A stretch of DNA of 64,000 bases. Source: Phycisphaerales bacterium (GTDB lineage: Bacteria > Planctomycetota > Phycisphaerae > Phycisphaerales > UBA1924). Of this stretch, positions 18,560-26,942 are shown in pieces; the first letter of the stretch is position 1; the number at the start of each line of letters is the position of its first letter. The notes beneath the pieces were generated by a model. The model saw nothing but the letters and a program-made list of their open reading frames with translations, made no database searches and had not been told where the DNA came from. Location of the stretch: contig JAVJVK010000004.1 of NCBI GenBank assembly GCA_040221175.1, positions 790,268 to 854,267 on the forward strand, given 5' to 3'. The translations under genes were made by a program, and so were the position numbers.

Positions 18560-18566
18560 TGCGCCG

Positions 18567-19115
18567 ATGGGGCAGAACGGACAAGATGGAGCACGCTCGC
18601 TCTCGGGCATCGACCCCTGCTGCGTGCTGTGGACACCCCCGGGCGAGCATCCCCCACGCGAACTGCTTGCCTCGCTCCAGCGGCGGAACCTGGCGTGGGT
18701 GGGCGTGCAGGACGGCTACTCGGCCATGACCGAGATCCTGCTGCGGCGACGGGCCGGCGGCGGGCCACGGTCGGCCGTGCTGGTACTGGTTCACCCGACC
18801 AAGCTCGACTTATCGGGCCTTGTCGTCGATGCCCTCGCCCGCTTTACCGGGCCCGTGGCGGTGTGGAGGTTCGATCCTGACGCCCAGCCGGTGCTTGCCG
18901 CAGCCCAGAGACACGAACTGGCCACCGTGTTCGTGCGAACACAAGAAGAGGAGTCACGGCCCGCTCGCACGGCAGGGAACCGGCCGCAAACTCCTCAAAC
19001 GAATGCCCAGCCCCGACCCCAGCCCGAAGAGGACGAGCCCACCGCCTCGTCGATCCTGAGCGAGGAAGAGTTGAGCATGCTCCTGGCCGACCGGTCGGAG
19101 CGTTCGGGTCGATAA
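18567..19115 (+). CDS. Protein of unknown function, receiver-like fold suspected
   Basis: 182 residues, not recognised. The first about 120 residues alternate short hydrophobic strands and helices (CCVLWTPPGEHPPRELLASL, SAVLVLVHPTKLDLSGLVVD, GPVAVWRFDP, ELATVFVRT), a pattern like a response-regulator or Rossmann fold. No phospho-acceptor aspartate arrangement is evident. The tail (about 125-182) is proline/glutamine-rich and acidic, ending SEEELSMLLADRSERSGR. It precedes the GGDEF gene by 11 bases, so the two are probably cotranscribed and may act in one signalling path. Translation from this frame is supported by its own TATACT promoter and by the downstream spacing. Confidence 0.6.
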   Translation: MGQNGQDGARSLSGIDPCCVLWTPPGEHPPRELLASLQRRNLAWVGVQDGYSAMTEILLRRRAGGGPRSAVLVLVHPTKLDLSGLVVDALARFTGPVAVWRFDPDAQPVLAAAQRHELATVFVRTQEEESRPARTAGNRPQTPQTNAQPRPQPEEDEPTASSILSEEELSMLLADRSERSGR

Positions 19116-19126
19116 GCGGGCGAATC

Positions 19127-20470
19127 ATGGGAGCCGACGTGGCGAGCAACGGAACATCCCAGCACGGCACGGCCGCCAACGGCAACCGGACCGACGGACC
19201 TGCGCGCATCGTGCTGGTGGGTCGGACCGGGCTCGACGGCGTGCTGGCCGCGCCCGCCACCACCGAGATGGTGCGCGTGCGCAGCGGTATGGACGCGCTG
19301 GGCGAGGTCTCGGCCTGGAGCCGCCAGCGGCACGACCAATCGGGCGAGCAGGTCGTGGTCCTGGGCGAGGCTATCGACGCGGACCCCACGCTGCTGCGAG
19401 CCCGCAAACTGGTCGAGGCGCTCCGCAGGCTCGATCCGAACGTGCGCGTTCTGGCCGTCGGCCGACCGCTGCACGATGAGGGCCAGGAACAAGGCGAAGA
19501 CACCTTCGACGGATGGCTGGACATCGATGACCCGGCCTTCTCCTCCCGCGTGCTGCTCCACGGCCAGCGTGCCGCACGAGCCGCAACGCCCGATTCGCCT
19601 CCAGCCGGGCGTGCGGTCGAAGTGCACGCCCCCGAGCCACCGGCGCCACCCGCCAGGCCCGTGCCGGCCGACGACCGGCACCTGGTCGAATTGATGCTGG
19701 AGGGCAACCCGATCGCTCCCGCCGCAGTTGAGATCGCCTCGCGTCGCCTTGGCGTGCCGCTCACGCTGGAAGATGCCTCGGGCCGGGACGCCGGGCCGGG
19801 CCGGGCGCTCCTGCCGGGGCTGGAAGGTCAAGTGCTGGTCGGGCCGCGGGCCACGGGTGAGCAGTTGACCGATGCGGCCGAGTGGCTGTCGGGCTGGCTG
19901 CGCTTGGAAGCTCGCCAGCGCACCCTGGCGGTCGAGGCGAACACCGACCCGCTGACCGGGGCCTGGAACCGCCGCCACTTCGACGCGACGCTTGCCAAGG
20001 CGATCCAGGCCGCCGGCGAGGCCCGCCGCGACCTGTCCGTGCTCGTCTTCGACATCGACGACTTCAAGCAGTACAACGACGAGCACGGCCACGACGCGGG
20101 AGACGAGATCCTGCGGGAAGTCGTCCAACTGCTCCAGAGCGTCATCCGCCCGACGGACAAGGTTTGCCGCATCGGCGGCGACGAGTTCGCCGTCATCTTC
20201 GATGATCCCTCCGGCCCTCGAGAGCCGACCAGCCGCCACCCGCGATCGGTCGTGGGGGTTGCCAAACGCTTCCAGCAGCAGGTGGCCGCCAAGCGATTTC
20301 CCAAGCTGGGCGAAGACGCGCCGGGCCGACTGACGATCTCCGGCGGGCTGGCGACCTTCCCATGGGACGGCCTGGACGGCGCCTCGCTCGTGCGCGCGGC
20401 CGATCAACGCGCCATGGAAAGCAAGCACCAGGGCAAGAACGCCATCGAACTGGGCCCGTCGAGCGACTGA
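19127..20470 (+). CDS. Diguanylate cyclase with GGDEF domain
   Basis: 447 residues. The C-terminal domain (about 270-445) makes cyclic di-GMP from GTP. It has DPLTGAWNRRHFD, FDIDDFKQYNDEHGHDAGDE, an intact GGDEF active site (RIGGDEFAVIF) and an RPTD inhibitory I-site five residues before it, so it is probably an active, feedback-inhibited cyclase. The N-terminal about 140 residues (ARIVLVGRTGLDGVL ... VVVLGEAIDADP ... VRVLAVGRP) resemble a receiver domain without the usual acidic pocket. No membrane segment is seen, so it should be cytoplasmic. It likely forms a unit with the preceding 182-residue protein. Confidence 0.9.
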   Translation: MGADVASNGTSQHGTAANGNRTDGPARIVLVGRTGLDGVLAAPATTEMVRVRSGMDALGEVSAWSRQRHDQSGEQVVVLGEAIDADPTLLRARKLVEALRRLDPNVRVLAVGRPLHDEGQEQGEDTFDGWLDIDDPAFSSRVLLHGQRAARAATPDSPPAGRAVEVHAPEPPAPPARPVPADDRHLVELMLEGNPIAPAAVEIASRRLGVPLTLEDASGRDAGPGRALLPGLEGQVLVGPRATGEQLTDAAEWLSGWLRLEARQRTLAVEANTDPLTGAWNRRHFDATLAKAIQAAGEARRDLSVLVFDIDDFKQYNDEHGHDAGDEILREVVQLLQSVIRPTDKVCRIGGDEFAVIFDDPSGPREPTSRHPRSVVGVAKRFQQQVAAKRFPKLGEDAPGRLTISGGLATFPWDGLDGASLVRAADQRAMESKHQGKNAIELGPSSD

Positions 20471-20476
20471 GCGCGC

Positions 20477-21517
20477 TCAGGCCCGCCCGACGCCCACACG
20501 CAGCAACCGGGTGTGCCCCATTGGGGCCGCAGGATCGCACACGAACGACACGTGGTCGGCACAGGCGGCCGGGACGACAATCGTGTGGCCGGCATGCACC
20601 GGAAGGCATGCATCGTCGTCGCCGTCGACCACGACCTCGCCCACGCCGCTGATCAGCATGAGCACCTGACACCGACCGTCGAAGGCCAACGGGATCTCGT
20701 CGCCCCCGTGCGGCCGCGCCTCGTCGATCGAGAAGGCGTCCAACTCGCACAAGCGGCCGGCTTCCTCGTCCGGACCCAGCCGCCTGGTGGCCGGTGGAGG
20801 CCCGCCAAGGATGCACTCGACGGCCTGATCGAGGTGCAACTCGCGTCCGGCTCGCCCGTGCTCGCGAGCCCAGTCATAGACGCGAAACGTGGTGTCGCTT
20901 GGCGTCTGCACCTCGGCAACCATCGTTCCCGCACCAAGCGCGTGGATCGTGCCGGTGGGCAACACGTGCAGGTCTCCCACGCGCGACGGGGCACTGTGCA
21001 GCAATGCGGGGACGTCGCCGCCCTGCTCGGCCGCGCGGCGCACGGCCTCGGGCGATGCATCGGGCATCAGGCCCTTCAGGATGCGCGCGTGCTCGTCGGC
21101 TTCCACAACGTACCAGCACTCGGTCTTGACGTGTGCATCGGCGTGCGCGGCTGCATACTGCGGGCTGGGATGCACCTGGATCGAAAGATCCTCCCGAGCG
21201 TCCAGGTACTTGACCAGCAGCGGAAATCGACCCTCGATGGGCGCCGCCAAACCGAGCAGGTCGCTCCCCCACAGCCGGACGGCATCACGAATCGTCTGCC
21301 CGGCCAAGGCGCCTCGAGCAATCGTCGAGGACACGCCCGCGCCACCGGCCCCCGATGCGCTGGTGGTATCAAGGTCGGCCAGTTCCCAACTCTCGCCGAT
21401 GCTCCCGCCCTGGGGAACATCCTTGCCCAGCGTGGCAAGACGCCGACCGCCCCAGACCTTCTCGAAAAGCCTGGGCTCGAGCACGAACGGTCGTGGTTGT
21501 GGGATGGCGGCCGCCAC
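20477..21517 (-). CDS. manA: Mannose-6-phosphate isomerase, class I
   Basis: Zinc-dependent cupin enzyme interconverting mannose-6-phosphate and fructose-6-phosphate, 346 residues. It starts at GTG 21517 giving VAAAIPQPRPFVLEPRLFEKVWGG. Metal-ligand segments are visible: IQVHPSPQYA (Gln and His), KTECWYVVEA (Glu) and LPTGTIHALGAGT (His). It begins 8 bases after the stop of the fabZ-like gene, so it belongs to the same leftward group. Likely feeds GDP-mannose and polysaccharide synthesis. Confidence 0.9.
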   Translation of the reverse strand: MAAAIPQPRPFVLEPRLFEKVWGGRRLATLGKDVPQGGSIGESWELADLDTTSASGAGGAGVSSTIARGALAGQTIRDAVRLWGSDLLGLAAPIEGRFPLLVKYLDAREDLSIQVHPSPQYAAAHADAHVKTECWYVVEADEHARILKGLMPDASPEAVRRAAEQGGDVPALLHSAPSRVGDLHVLPTGTIHALGAGTMVAEVQTPSDTTFRVYDWAREHGRAGRELHLDQAVECILGGPPPATRRLGPDEEAGRLCELDAFSIDEARPHGGDEIPLAFDGRCQVLMLISGVGEVVVDGDDDACLPVHAGHTIVVPAACADHVSFVCDPAAPMGHTRLLRVGVGRA

Positions 21518-21525
21518 GACGCCCG

Positions 21526-22077
21526 TCAGCCGCCCTGTTCGGCGACGGGATCGATGGCCATGCCCGAGACGGTGGCCTCGAACGCGACGCGATTCTGGAC
21601 CACGCCCTGCACGTTGGCCGTGAAGCGACGGCGGCCGAACTTGATCTCTTCTCCGAGCACGTAGAGCTCGTCGCCGGGGGCGACCATCGAACGGAAGGCG
21701 GCGTTCTCGATCCGCAGGAACGCGGCCAGGAACGGATCCTTCTGGCGGATGAGGAACATGAAGCACGCCAACTGAGCGCCAGCCTCGATCTGGAGCACGC
21801 CGGGGAACATCGGCTTGCCAGGGAAGTGCCCGGCCACCCAGAATTCGTCGTCGGCAACCGAGCGCGCGGCGACGGCCTTGGTGTAGCCCTCGTTGTGCCA
21901 AACCAAGCGATCAATCAGTCGCATCTGCCCGCGATGGGGCAGCACGCGTTCGACACCAGCCGTATCGAGCACGTGCGCGCCAAGATCGATCCCGGTCAAC
22001 GGGAACAACAGCCCCTTCGCGCCCGCGGGCGTATTGGTGGGGCCGGTGGCCGGTGTGTCGCTCGATACCGTCGGCAT
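21526..22077 (-). CDS. FabZ-like hotdog-fold 3-hydroxyacyl-ACP dehydratase
   Basis: 183 residues. The FabZ/FabA signature is present: VLPHRGQMRLIDRL near the N-terminus and the active-site motif GHFPGKPMFPGVLQIEAGAQ, with catalytic His and Glu. The enzyme class dehydrates 3-hydroxyacyl-ACP in fatty-acid elongation. An N-terminal extension of about 35 residues is not usual for FabZ. The neighbours are an H1-like protein gene and manA, not fatty-acid genes, so a specialised acyl pathway is possible. It starts 9 bases after the H1-like gene stop. Confidence 0.85.
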   Translation of the reverse strand: MPTVSSDTPATGPTNTPAGAKGLLFPLTGIDLGAHVLDTAGVERVLPHRGQMRLIDRLVWHNEGYTKAVAARSVADDEFWVAGHFPGKPMFPGVLQIEAGAQLACFMFLIRQKDPFLAAFLRIENAAFRSMVAPGDELYVLGEEIKFGRRRFTANVQGVVQNRVAFEATVSGMAIDPVAEQGG

Positions 22078-22086
22078 GGGGGGAGT

Positions 22087-22260
22087 TCAGTCCTGCTTGC
22101 GCAACTCCAGGACTTCCTTGCGGAGTTCCTGTGCCAGGTTCTTGATGTCCTGCATTGCCGTGCGAACGCGGGTGCCCGCGGCCTTGTTGCCCGCCTTGAC
22201 CTTGTCCATGTCTTCGGCGATGGAATCAAGGATCTGCTTCATTTGCTCGTATTGCTGCAT
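22087..22260 (-). CDS. Histone H1-like (Hc1-type) nucleoid protein
   Basis: 57 residues, beginning MQQYEQMKQILDSIAEDMDK. The central KAGNKAAGTRVRTAMQDIKN and following AQELRKEVLELRKQD are characteristic of the small Hc1-type proteins found in Chlamydiae, Bacteroidetes and Planctomycetes. Hc1 binds DNA and condenses the nucleoid. In this form only the conserved helical part remains and the lysine-rich tail is absent. That tail type is encoded separately at 60987. A possible -10 (TATGAC on the minus strand near 22316) would give a leader of about 45-50 bases. It heads a tight group with the fabZ-like gene and manA. Confidence 0.82.
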   Translation of the reverse strand: MQQYEQMKQILDSIAEDMDKVKAGNKAAGTRVRTAMQDIKNLAQELRKEVLELRKQD

Positions 22261-22422
22261 CGACCTGGTCTCCCACGTGGTGCCCGGAATGCGTCGGCCC
22301 TGCGGGCCGGCTGTCATACTTCCCATCCCCGGTGGCCGGGGCAAGCGTTGAGCCGCCCTGAGGGCCCAAGAGGGCCCCCAAACCGCAAAAATCGACCAAA
22401 CAGCGGCCGGCCTCGCCCCAGT

Positions 22423-23451
22423 CTAGCCACCCAAAGCCCGCACAGATCGCTCCAGCACGGCCAGGGCCCCGCTCAGATAGATCGCATCTCCCTCGTGCTC
22501 CAGGTTTGCCGGGGCCGCCGCCGAAGCGATGAGCCGCTTGCTCTGGAGCAGCCGGGCATACTCGTCCTCCACGGGCAAACCCGCCTCACGCCGGGCCCGG
22601 GCGATCATCGAAACCGGCTTGAGCCCGCACAACCGCTCTGTGCGGCCCCAGAACTGTCGCTCCAGATACAGGCCGTCCTCGGCCCAATGCCCGGGGTGCA
22701 CCATGCCCAGGTCTATCAGGGCGCACCGCTGGCCGTTGTGGCCGTGAACGTTGTTGGAGGGTTGCCGCCACATGGCGTTGGCCGGATGGAGATCGCCATG
22801 CAGCCACGCGTTGACGGGCCGCGCCCTCCACATCGCCATCGCTTCGGGCAGGAGCTTTCTGGCGTGCTTGAGCGCGTTGTTCCAGTGCTGGGCGTCTGGG
22901 ATGGTGTTCTCGTGGGCCATCTGCCGAGCCTGATCGTGGGCGTGCGCCCAATCGGGCTCGATTGGCCGCCCAGTGGGCTGGAACCTCCGCTCAGCACGAA
23001 TCTGGAAGTCGCAGGCCGCATCGATCAATGCACGCAGGCCGTGCTCATCGAAGTGCGTGGCAACCGTGCCCCCCTCGAATCGCTCGACGACCAGCCAGCA
23101 AAGGTCGTACGCGCCCAAGTGGTCGGCCGAGGCCAGCACGCGTGGGGTCGATAGTGCGACACAGTCGGGCGCCGTCCAGCCTTGCTTCCAGCAATCACCC
23201 AGCGCGGCCGCCCATCGTCGCTCGACCGGGCCCACGGGCACCTTCACCATGCAGGGCACGACCGACCCGTCTTCGAGGGTCCACGTGGAGAAGCCCGTGG
23301 CCGCGCCGCCGCGCTGCCAGCTGGTCCTGAACCATTCGATGTCACCGAGGTTGTCGCCGGCGGCCTGTTTTACCACCGGGGCCAGCATCGCCCCGAGCGC
23401 CAGCGGATCGCTGGTGTCCAGGGCGGTCGCATTGGGCTGCGGATCGGCCAT
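22423..23451 (-). CDS. Aminoglycoside-phosphotransferase-fold kinase
   Basis: 342 residues of the APH/choline-kinase fold. Catalytic loop WLHGDLHPANAMW and the metal-binding CALIDLGMVHPGHWAEDG (DxG variant with Asp-Leu-Gly) are present. The N-lobe contains VVPCMVKVPVGPVERRW with the probable ATP-binding lysine. Members phosphorylate small molecules (sugars, choline, antibiotics); the substrate cannot be inferred here. The start ATG 23451 follows GGAGGCGCC with an AGG closer to the ATG. The gene stands alone, 53 bases downstream of the C26 hydrolase on the same strand. Confidence 0.78.
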   Translation of the reverse strand: MADPQPNATALDTSDPLALGAMLAPVVKQAAGDNLGDIEWFRTSWQRGGAATGFSTWTLEDGSVVPCMVKVPVGPVERRWAAALGDCWKQGWTAPDCVALSTPRVLASADHLGAYDLCWLVVERFEGGTVATHFDEHGLRALIDAACDFQIRAERRFQPTGRPIEPDWAHAHDQARQMAHENTIPDAQHWNNALKHARKLLPEAMAMWRARPVNAWLHGDLHPANAMWRQPSNNVHGHNGQRCALIDLGMVHPGHWAEDGLYLERQFWGRTERLCGLKPVSMIARARREAGLPVEDEYARLLQSKRLIASAAAPANLEHEGDAIYLSGALAVLERSVRALGG

Positions 23452-23503
23452 CGCCTGGTGGCGCCTCCCTTGCCCTGGTCCGCGTCGCGCCAGCGGGGCC
23501 GTC

Positions 23504-24226
23504 CTAACCCCGGCACGCCCGGACGAACACACTGTACACGCCCAAACCGAGCGCTCCGTTTCCGCTCAATTCGGGATGCCACTGCACTCCTACGTAGAAA
23601 GACCTCTCCGGGTTGTGCACCGCCTCGATGATCCCATCGGGAGCGACCCCAGCAACCGACAGCGAACCCGCGTCTGCGACCGCCTGGCGGTGACGGCTCA
23701 GTGGGTTATCGGGGCTTGCCGAAATCCATGCCGGCGCACCTTCCTTCGCCTCGATCCCATGTGGACGCCGCCAATGGAGCGACCAGGCCTGGCCCAGCGT
23801 GTCGGGCAGGTGCTGGTCGAGACGCCCGCCGGCCAGGAGCGCCATCATCTGCATGCCGTAGCACACGCCCAGCACGGGCACATCGGGCCGATCGTCAAGC
23901 GCCTGGATCAGGGCGGCGTCGTAGGACTGGCGCAGTTCGATGACCGGCGTCACCCGCGGGTCGGTCGGCTCGCCGAAAGGCTCCGTGCGAGGATCGTCGC
24001 CACCGATCAGGAGCAGTCCGTCGACCATGCCCAGTTGTTCGGGAATCTGCCCGATGACCGGCGGGAGGACGATCGGAAGCCCGCCCGCGGCGACGACCGC
24101 GTCGATGTAGGTCATGCGGCAGCAGGACCGGAGGGCCGGCGGGGCGGCGGGATCGGAGCTTGGCGCCACGTCGACGTCGCCGGCGATGCCGATGAGCGGT
24201 CTGGCGAGCTGGCGTGAGTGGCCCAT
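23504..24226 (-). CDS. Class I glutamine amidotransferase-like hydrolase (peptidase C26, PuuD-like)
   Basis: 240 residues. Family that hydrolyses gamma-glutamyl bonds, such as gamma-glutamyl-GABA in putrescine breakdown. The catalytic cysteine lies in VLGVCYGMQMMALLAGG and the His-Glu pair in VGVQWHPEL. The N-terminal RPLIGIAGDVD and MTYIDAVVAAGGLPIVLP match PuuD-type proteins. A GGAGG ribosome site lies 7 bases before the ATG. No other putrescine genes are in the window, so the substrate is open. Confidence 0.88.
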   Translation of the reverse strand: MGHSRQLARPLIGIAGDVDVAPSSDPAAPPALRSCCRMTYIDAVVAAGGLPIVLPPVIGQIPEQLGMVDGLLLIGGDDPRTEPFGEPTDPRVTPVIELRQSYDAALIQALDDRPDVPVLGVCYGMQMMALLAGGRLDQHLPDTLGQAWSLHWRRPHGIEAKEGAPAWISASPDNPLSRHRQAVADAGSLSVAGVAPDGIIEAVHNPERSFYVGVQWHPELSGNGALGLGVYSVFVRACRG

Positions 24227-24279
24227 GGTCGGCCTCCGTGCCGATGGTGCGTTCGTGCCCCGCGCCCGGGGCAGCGGAG

Positions 24280-24285
24280 TATGCT
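24280..24285 (+). promoter_or_regulatory. -10-like TATGCT, leaderless geometry
   Basis: TATGCT ends 6 bases before the ATG at 24292, with gcgccg between and no ribosome site. Confidence 0.5.
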
Positions 24286-24291
24286 GCGCCG

Positions 24292-25710
24292 ATGTCCACG
24301 AAGCCGGTGATCATTGCCCTGTCGGCCGCCATCGCGATCGTGGTCGCCTCCACCTGGCTGCTGCGACCACCATCGGCAAGCACGGCGCTCCAGCCCCAGT
24401 CGGTGCTGGATGTCGACGCGGCGTCCATCGTCTCGTTCGAGACCCGCGGCGCGGCCGGCGAGGGCGCCCGCATCGAACGCGTGCTGACGGGCTGGCAACT
24501 GGTCAGCCCCGACGGTCCACCATGGGCCGTGGAAGACGGGCGTGCCCGCGCCGCCGCCCGCATCCTCGCAGACTTGCAAGGACGCCCGGTCGACGAACCC
24601 CAGTCAGCCCCGGTAGCCATGACGCTTACTATCAAAGACGCCCGTGGCCGGACGATGTCTCTGGGCCTGCGCGAGCCGGTGGTCGGTGGCCGGCGGATCG
24701 TCGACCGCATCGATGCCGACGGCGTGCTCCAGCGGTTTGCCATCGACGAACCCCTGTACGAGGCGTTCGTCGAGACCGGGCTGCCGGCCTGGCGTAATGC
24801 GGGCCTGCTGGGCGCCTTGCCCGGACGCCCGGCACGCCTGGAACTGGCGCGGGGTTCCTCCCGCCTTGAACTCGCCCGCGTTGATGGCCGGTGGTCGCTG
24901 CGCGCGCCGGTGGCGACGCGCGCGAACGAGCAGGGCATCGAGTCCCTTCTTCAGGCGATTGCCCGGCTTCGGGTCGAACGCTTCGACGAGCCCGCGCCGC
25001 CGGCGGTCCAGGCGCAGGATCCGGTGACCATCACCATCGAGGCCGATCGCAGCGAGCCGGGAGACGATCCCACCCGGCCCGTGCGCATCACAGAACGCTT
25101 GACGCTCACGCTGCACGGACCGGCCGACACGGGCGGTCGATTGACGCTGGTGGGCGTCTCCCGCGAGCAGGCGTATCGAACCGCTGGAGCCGCGGTCGAG
25201 TACCTGGGCGCCACCCACGTCGCCGTCGATCTGGAACCTTTACAGAACGTGACGCTCGAGCCCCGTGGGTACGTGGCGCCCACGGCCTTGGACGGCGACG
25301 CGTCGATGATTGCGCGCCTCACGCTGGATGAACGTACGTACGAGCGCACGGCCTCGGGATGGAGCGAGCAGGGCCGCGACCTCGCAGCTGAGCGAGCCGC
25401 CGCGCTCGACGCGTTGGCTGCGCTTCTCACTACGACGACGATGACGGGCGTAGAACTGACCGACGCCCCGACGCCCACCGGAAGCGCCTCACGCCCCGTC
25501 ACCATCACTGCGGCGACCATCGCTGGTGAACCACTGACGCCCCCCGGCGGCCTTGTTCTGCGGGTCGTCCAGACGCCCAGCGGAGCGTCGGGCGCGCTGG
25601 TCATCGGCGACGGCGTGACGCGCGAGTACACCGATGCCGCGAGCACAGCCACGGCCCGCGCAGCAATGGTGCTCAGCGAACCAGACGCTGATCCATCAAG
25701 CGGCGGCTAG
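24292..25710 (+). CDS. DUF4340-like membrane-anchored protein
   Basis: 472 residues. One N-terminal membrane anchor (about residues 4-22, VIIALSAAIAIVVASTWLL) is followed by a long beta-rich exported part. Repeated units of the type IVSFETRG...IERVLTGWQLVSPDG and RLTLDERTYERTASGWS match the DUF4340 pattern, in which short strands end in a W-x-L/W-S turn. Related proteins often accompany gliding-type ABC exporters; none is present here. Its TAG stop lies in a CTAG palindrome that also supplies the stop of the opposing gene. Confidence 0.68.
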   Translation: MSTKPVIIALSAAIAIVVASTWLLRPPSASTALQPQSVLDVDAASIVSFETRGAAGEGARIERVLTGWQLVSPDGPPWAVEDGRARAAARILADLQGRPVDEPQSAPVAMTLTIKDARGRTMSLGLREPVVGGRRIVDRIDADGVLQRFAIDEPLYEAFVETGLPAWRNAGLLGALPGRPARLELARGSSRLELARVDGRWSLRAPVATRANEQGIESLLQAIARLRVERFDEPAPPAVQAQDPVTITIEADRSEPGDDPTRPVRITERLTLTLHGPADTGGRLTLVGVSREQAYRTAGAAVEYLGATHVAVDLEPLQNVTLEPRGYVAPTALDGDASMIARLTLDERTYERTASGWSEQGRDLAAERAAALDALAALLTTTTMTGVELTDAPTPTGSASRPVTITAATIAGEPLTPPGGLVLRVVQTPSGASGALVIGDGVTREYTDAASTATARAAMVLSEPDADPSSGG

Positions 25711-26831
25711 TACCCGCTGGAGACCATCTTCGCGGCGCGCTCGCGGATGCCGTCGAGCAATTCGCGTACTTCGGCGGCCATCTTACTATTGGGAAACTCG
25801 GCGATGATGCGCTCGCCGTGATTGGCCGCTTCGACCCATCGCTTGTCGCGCACCGCCAGCTTGAACTTGGCCCCCAGGTTGTTGCGAGCCTTGCCAATGA
25901 CGCCCCGGGCGACCTCCCTGAAGGGCGCCGCTTCGTCCTCGGTCAGGTGCTGGTCGAGTCGCTTGAGCAACTCCATCGCTTCTTCGACGCGTTCGTCTTC
26001 TGCTGCTTCGAGGAATTGTCGTTCCAGGTCGACCTTGAATCGCTCGACTTCTCGCTCGACCCGCTCGGGAGCCGCCTGGGCCCTGGGGGCGTCTGGGAAC
26101 GTCCGTGCAATGCGCACCGCTTCGCGCTGGGCTTCTTCCCATTGCCGATGCAGCACGAGATCTTCGAGCTGGCTCATCGCGTTGTTGAGCTGGCGCTCGA
26201 GCGTGGCGCGCCGTGATCGGTCGATGCGGCGACGGAAGTTCTCGGCGTCCTGCCGGTAGCCGAAGCGATCGGCAAGCTCGCCCGACAGCACGAGCGCGGC
26301 GTCCCAATCTTCGGCGGCGATGTCCTCTTCGATGGCTCGACGCAGCAAGGTGCGCTCGCGCGAGCGATGCAGCACGCGCCGGGCGTCGTCGCTCAGCGCC
26401 GCCTGCTCGCCCAGCGAGCGCAGCGCCAGCGTCGCTGATTGCAGGTCGCTGCGGGTCTGGCGAACATCTCGCACCAGGTACACCAGCCCAACCGACGCCG
26501 GCGCAAGCACGACGGCAAGCACCATGGCCAGCAGGCCCGCAACGCCCATGCTCTCGGGAACGAGCAGGCCGGCGGTGGTTGCTGCCTCGCCGGGCGTCAG
26601 CGTCGTTTGGGGGTCGCCCGAAAGAATCGCCTGGAGATCGATGCCAGCTGCGCTCGCGGCCGCGGCTGGACGCAGCGCCCACAGCACGACGGCCGCGAGC
26701 CCGAGCACGAAGACGAACCCGTGGCTCAGCAGGACCAACGCCATGGGCCACCTGCTGGGGCGAGAACGCGGGATCGCCGGCTCGAGCGAATCGAGGGTGG
26801 TCTGGGAAGATTCGGGTTGCTGCTGGTTCAT
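25707..26831 (-). CDS. Two-TM protein with long helical cytoplasmic region, unknown function
   Basis: 374 residues, not recognised as a named family. Two membrane segments (about residues 30-52 and 95-120) flank a short extracytoplasmic loop. The rest is helical and highly charged with TPR-like spacing (RRAIEEDIAAEDWDAALVLS, RVEEAMELLKRLDQHL). It is likely a scaffold or adaptor at the membrane. The start is firm: AAGGAG lies 9 bases before the ATG. Convergent with the DUF4340-like gene, sharing CTAG as the stop of both. Confidence 0.65.
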   Translation of the reverse strand: MNQQQPESSQTTLDSLEPAIPRSRPSRWPMALVLLSHGFVFVLGLAAVVLWALRPAAAASAAGIDLQAILSGDPQTTLTPGEAATTAGLLVPESMGVAGLLAMVLAVVLAPASVGLVYLVRDVRQTRSDLQSATLALRSLGEQAALSDDARRVLHRSRERTLLRRAIEEDIAAEDWDAALVLSGELADRFGYRQDAENFRRRIDRSRRATLERQLNNAMSQLEDLVLHRQWEEAQREAVRIARTFPDAPRAQAAPERVEREVERFKVDLERQFLEAAEDERVEEAMELLKRLDQHLTEDEAAPFREVARGVIGKARNNLGAKFKLAVRDKRWVEAANHGERIIAEFPNSKMAAEVRELLDGIRERAAKMVSSGY

Positions 26832-26931
26832 GAGCGGCTCTCCTTGCCGTCGCGACGCATCCTCGGCTCTCTCCACTATAACGGCCGATCCGCCAGGTTG
26901 ATGCAGCCCGGGTGCCCGATCGACGCGGGAG

Positions 26932-26937
26932 TACACT
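26932..26937 (+). promoter_or_regulatory. -10-like TACACT, leaderless geometry
   Basis: TACACT ends 5 bases before the ATG at 26943; no ribosome site is present. The same hexamer and the same 5-base gap recur at 46431-46442. Confidence 0.55.
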
Positions 26938-26942
26938 GCGGC

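Noticed and set aside
22362-22377. GGGCCC-AAGA-GGGCCC hairpin upstream of the Hc1-like gene as a terminator
   Set aside because: Each arm is self-complementary and no T-run follows on either strand; too weak to call.
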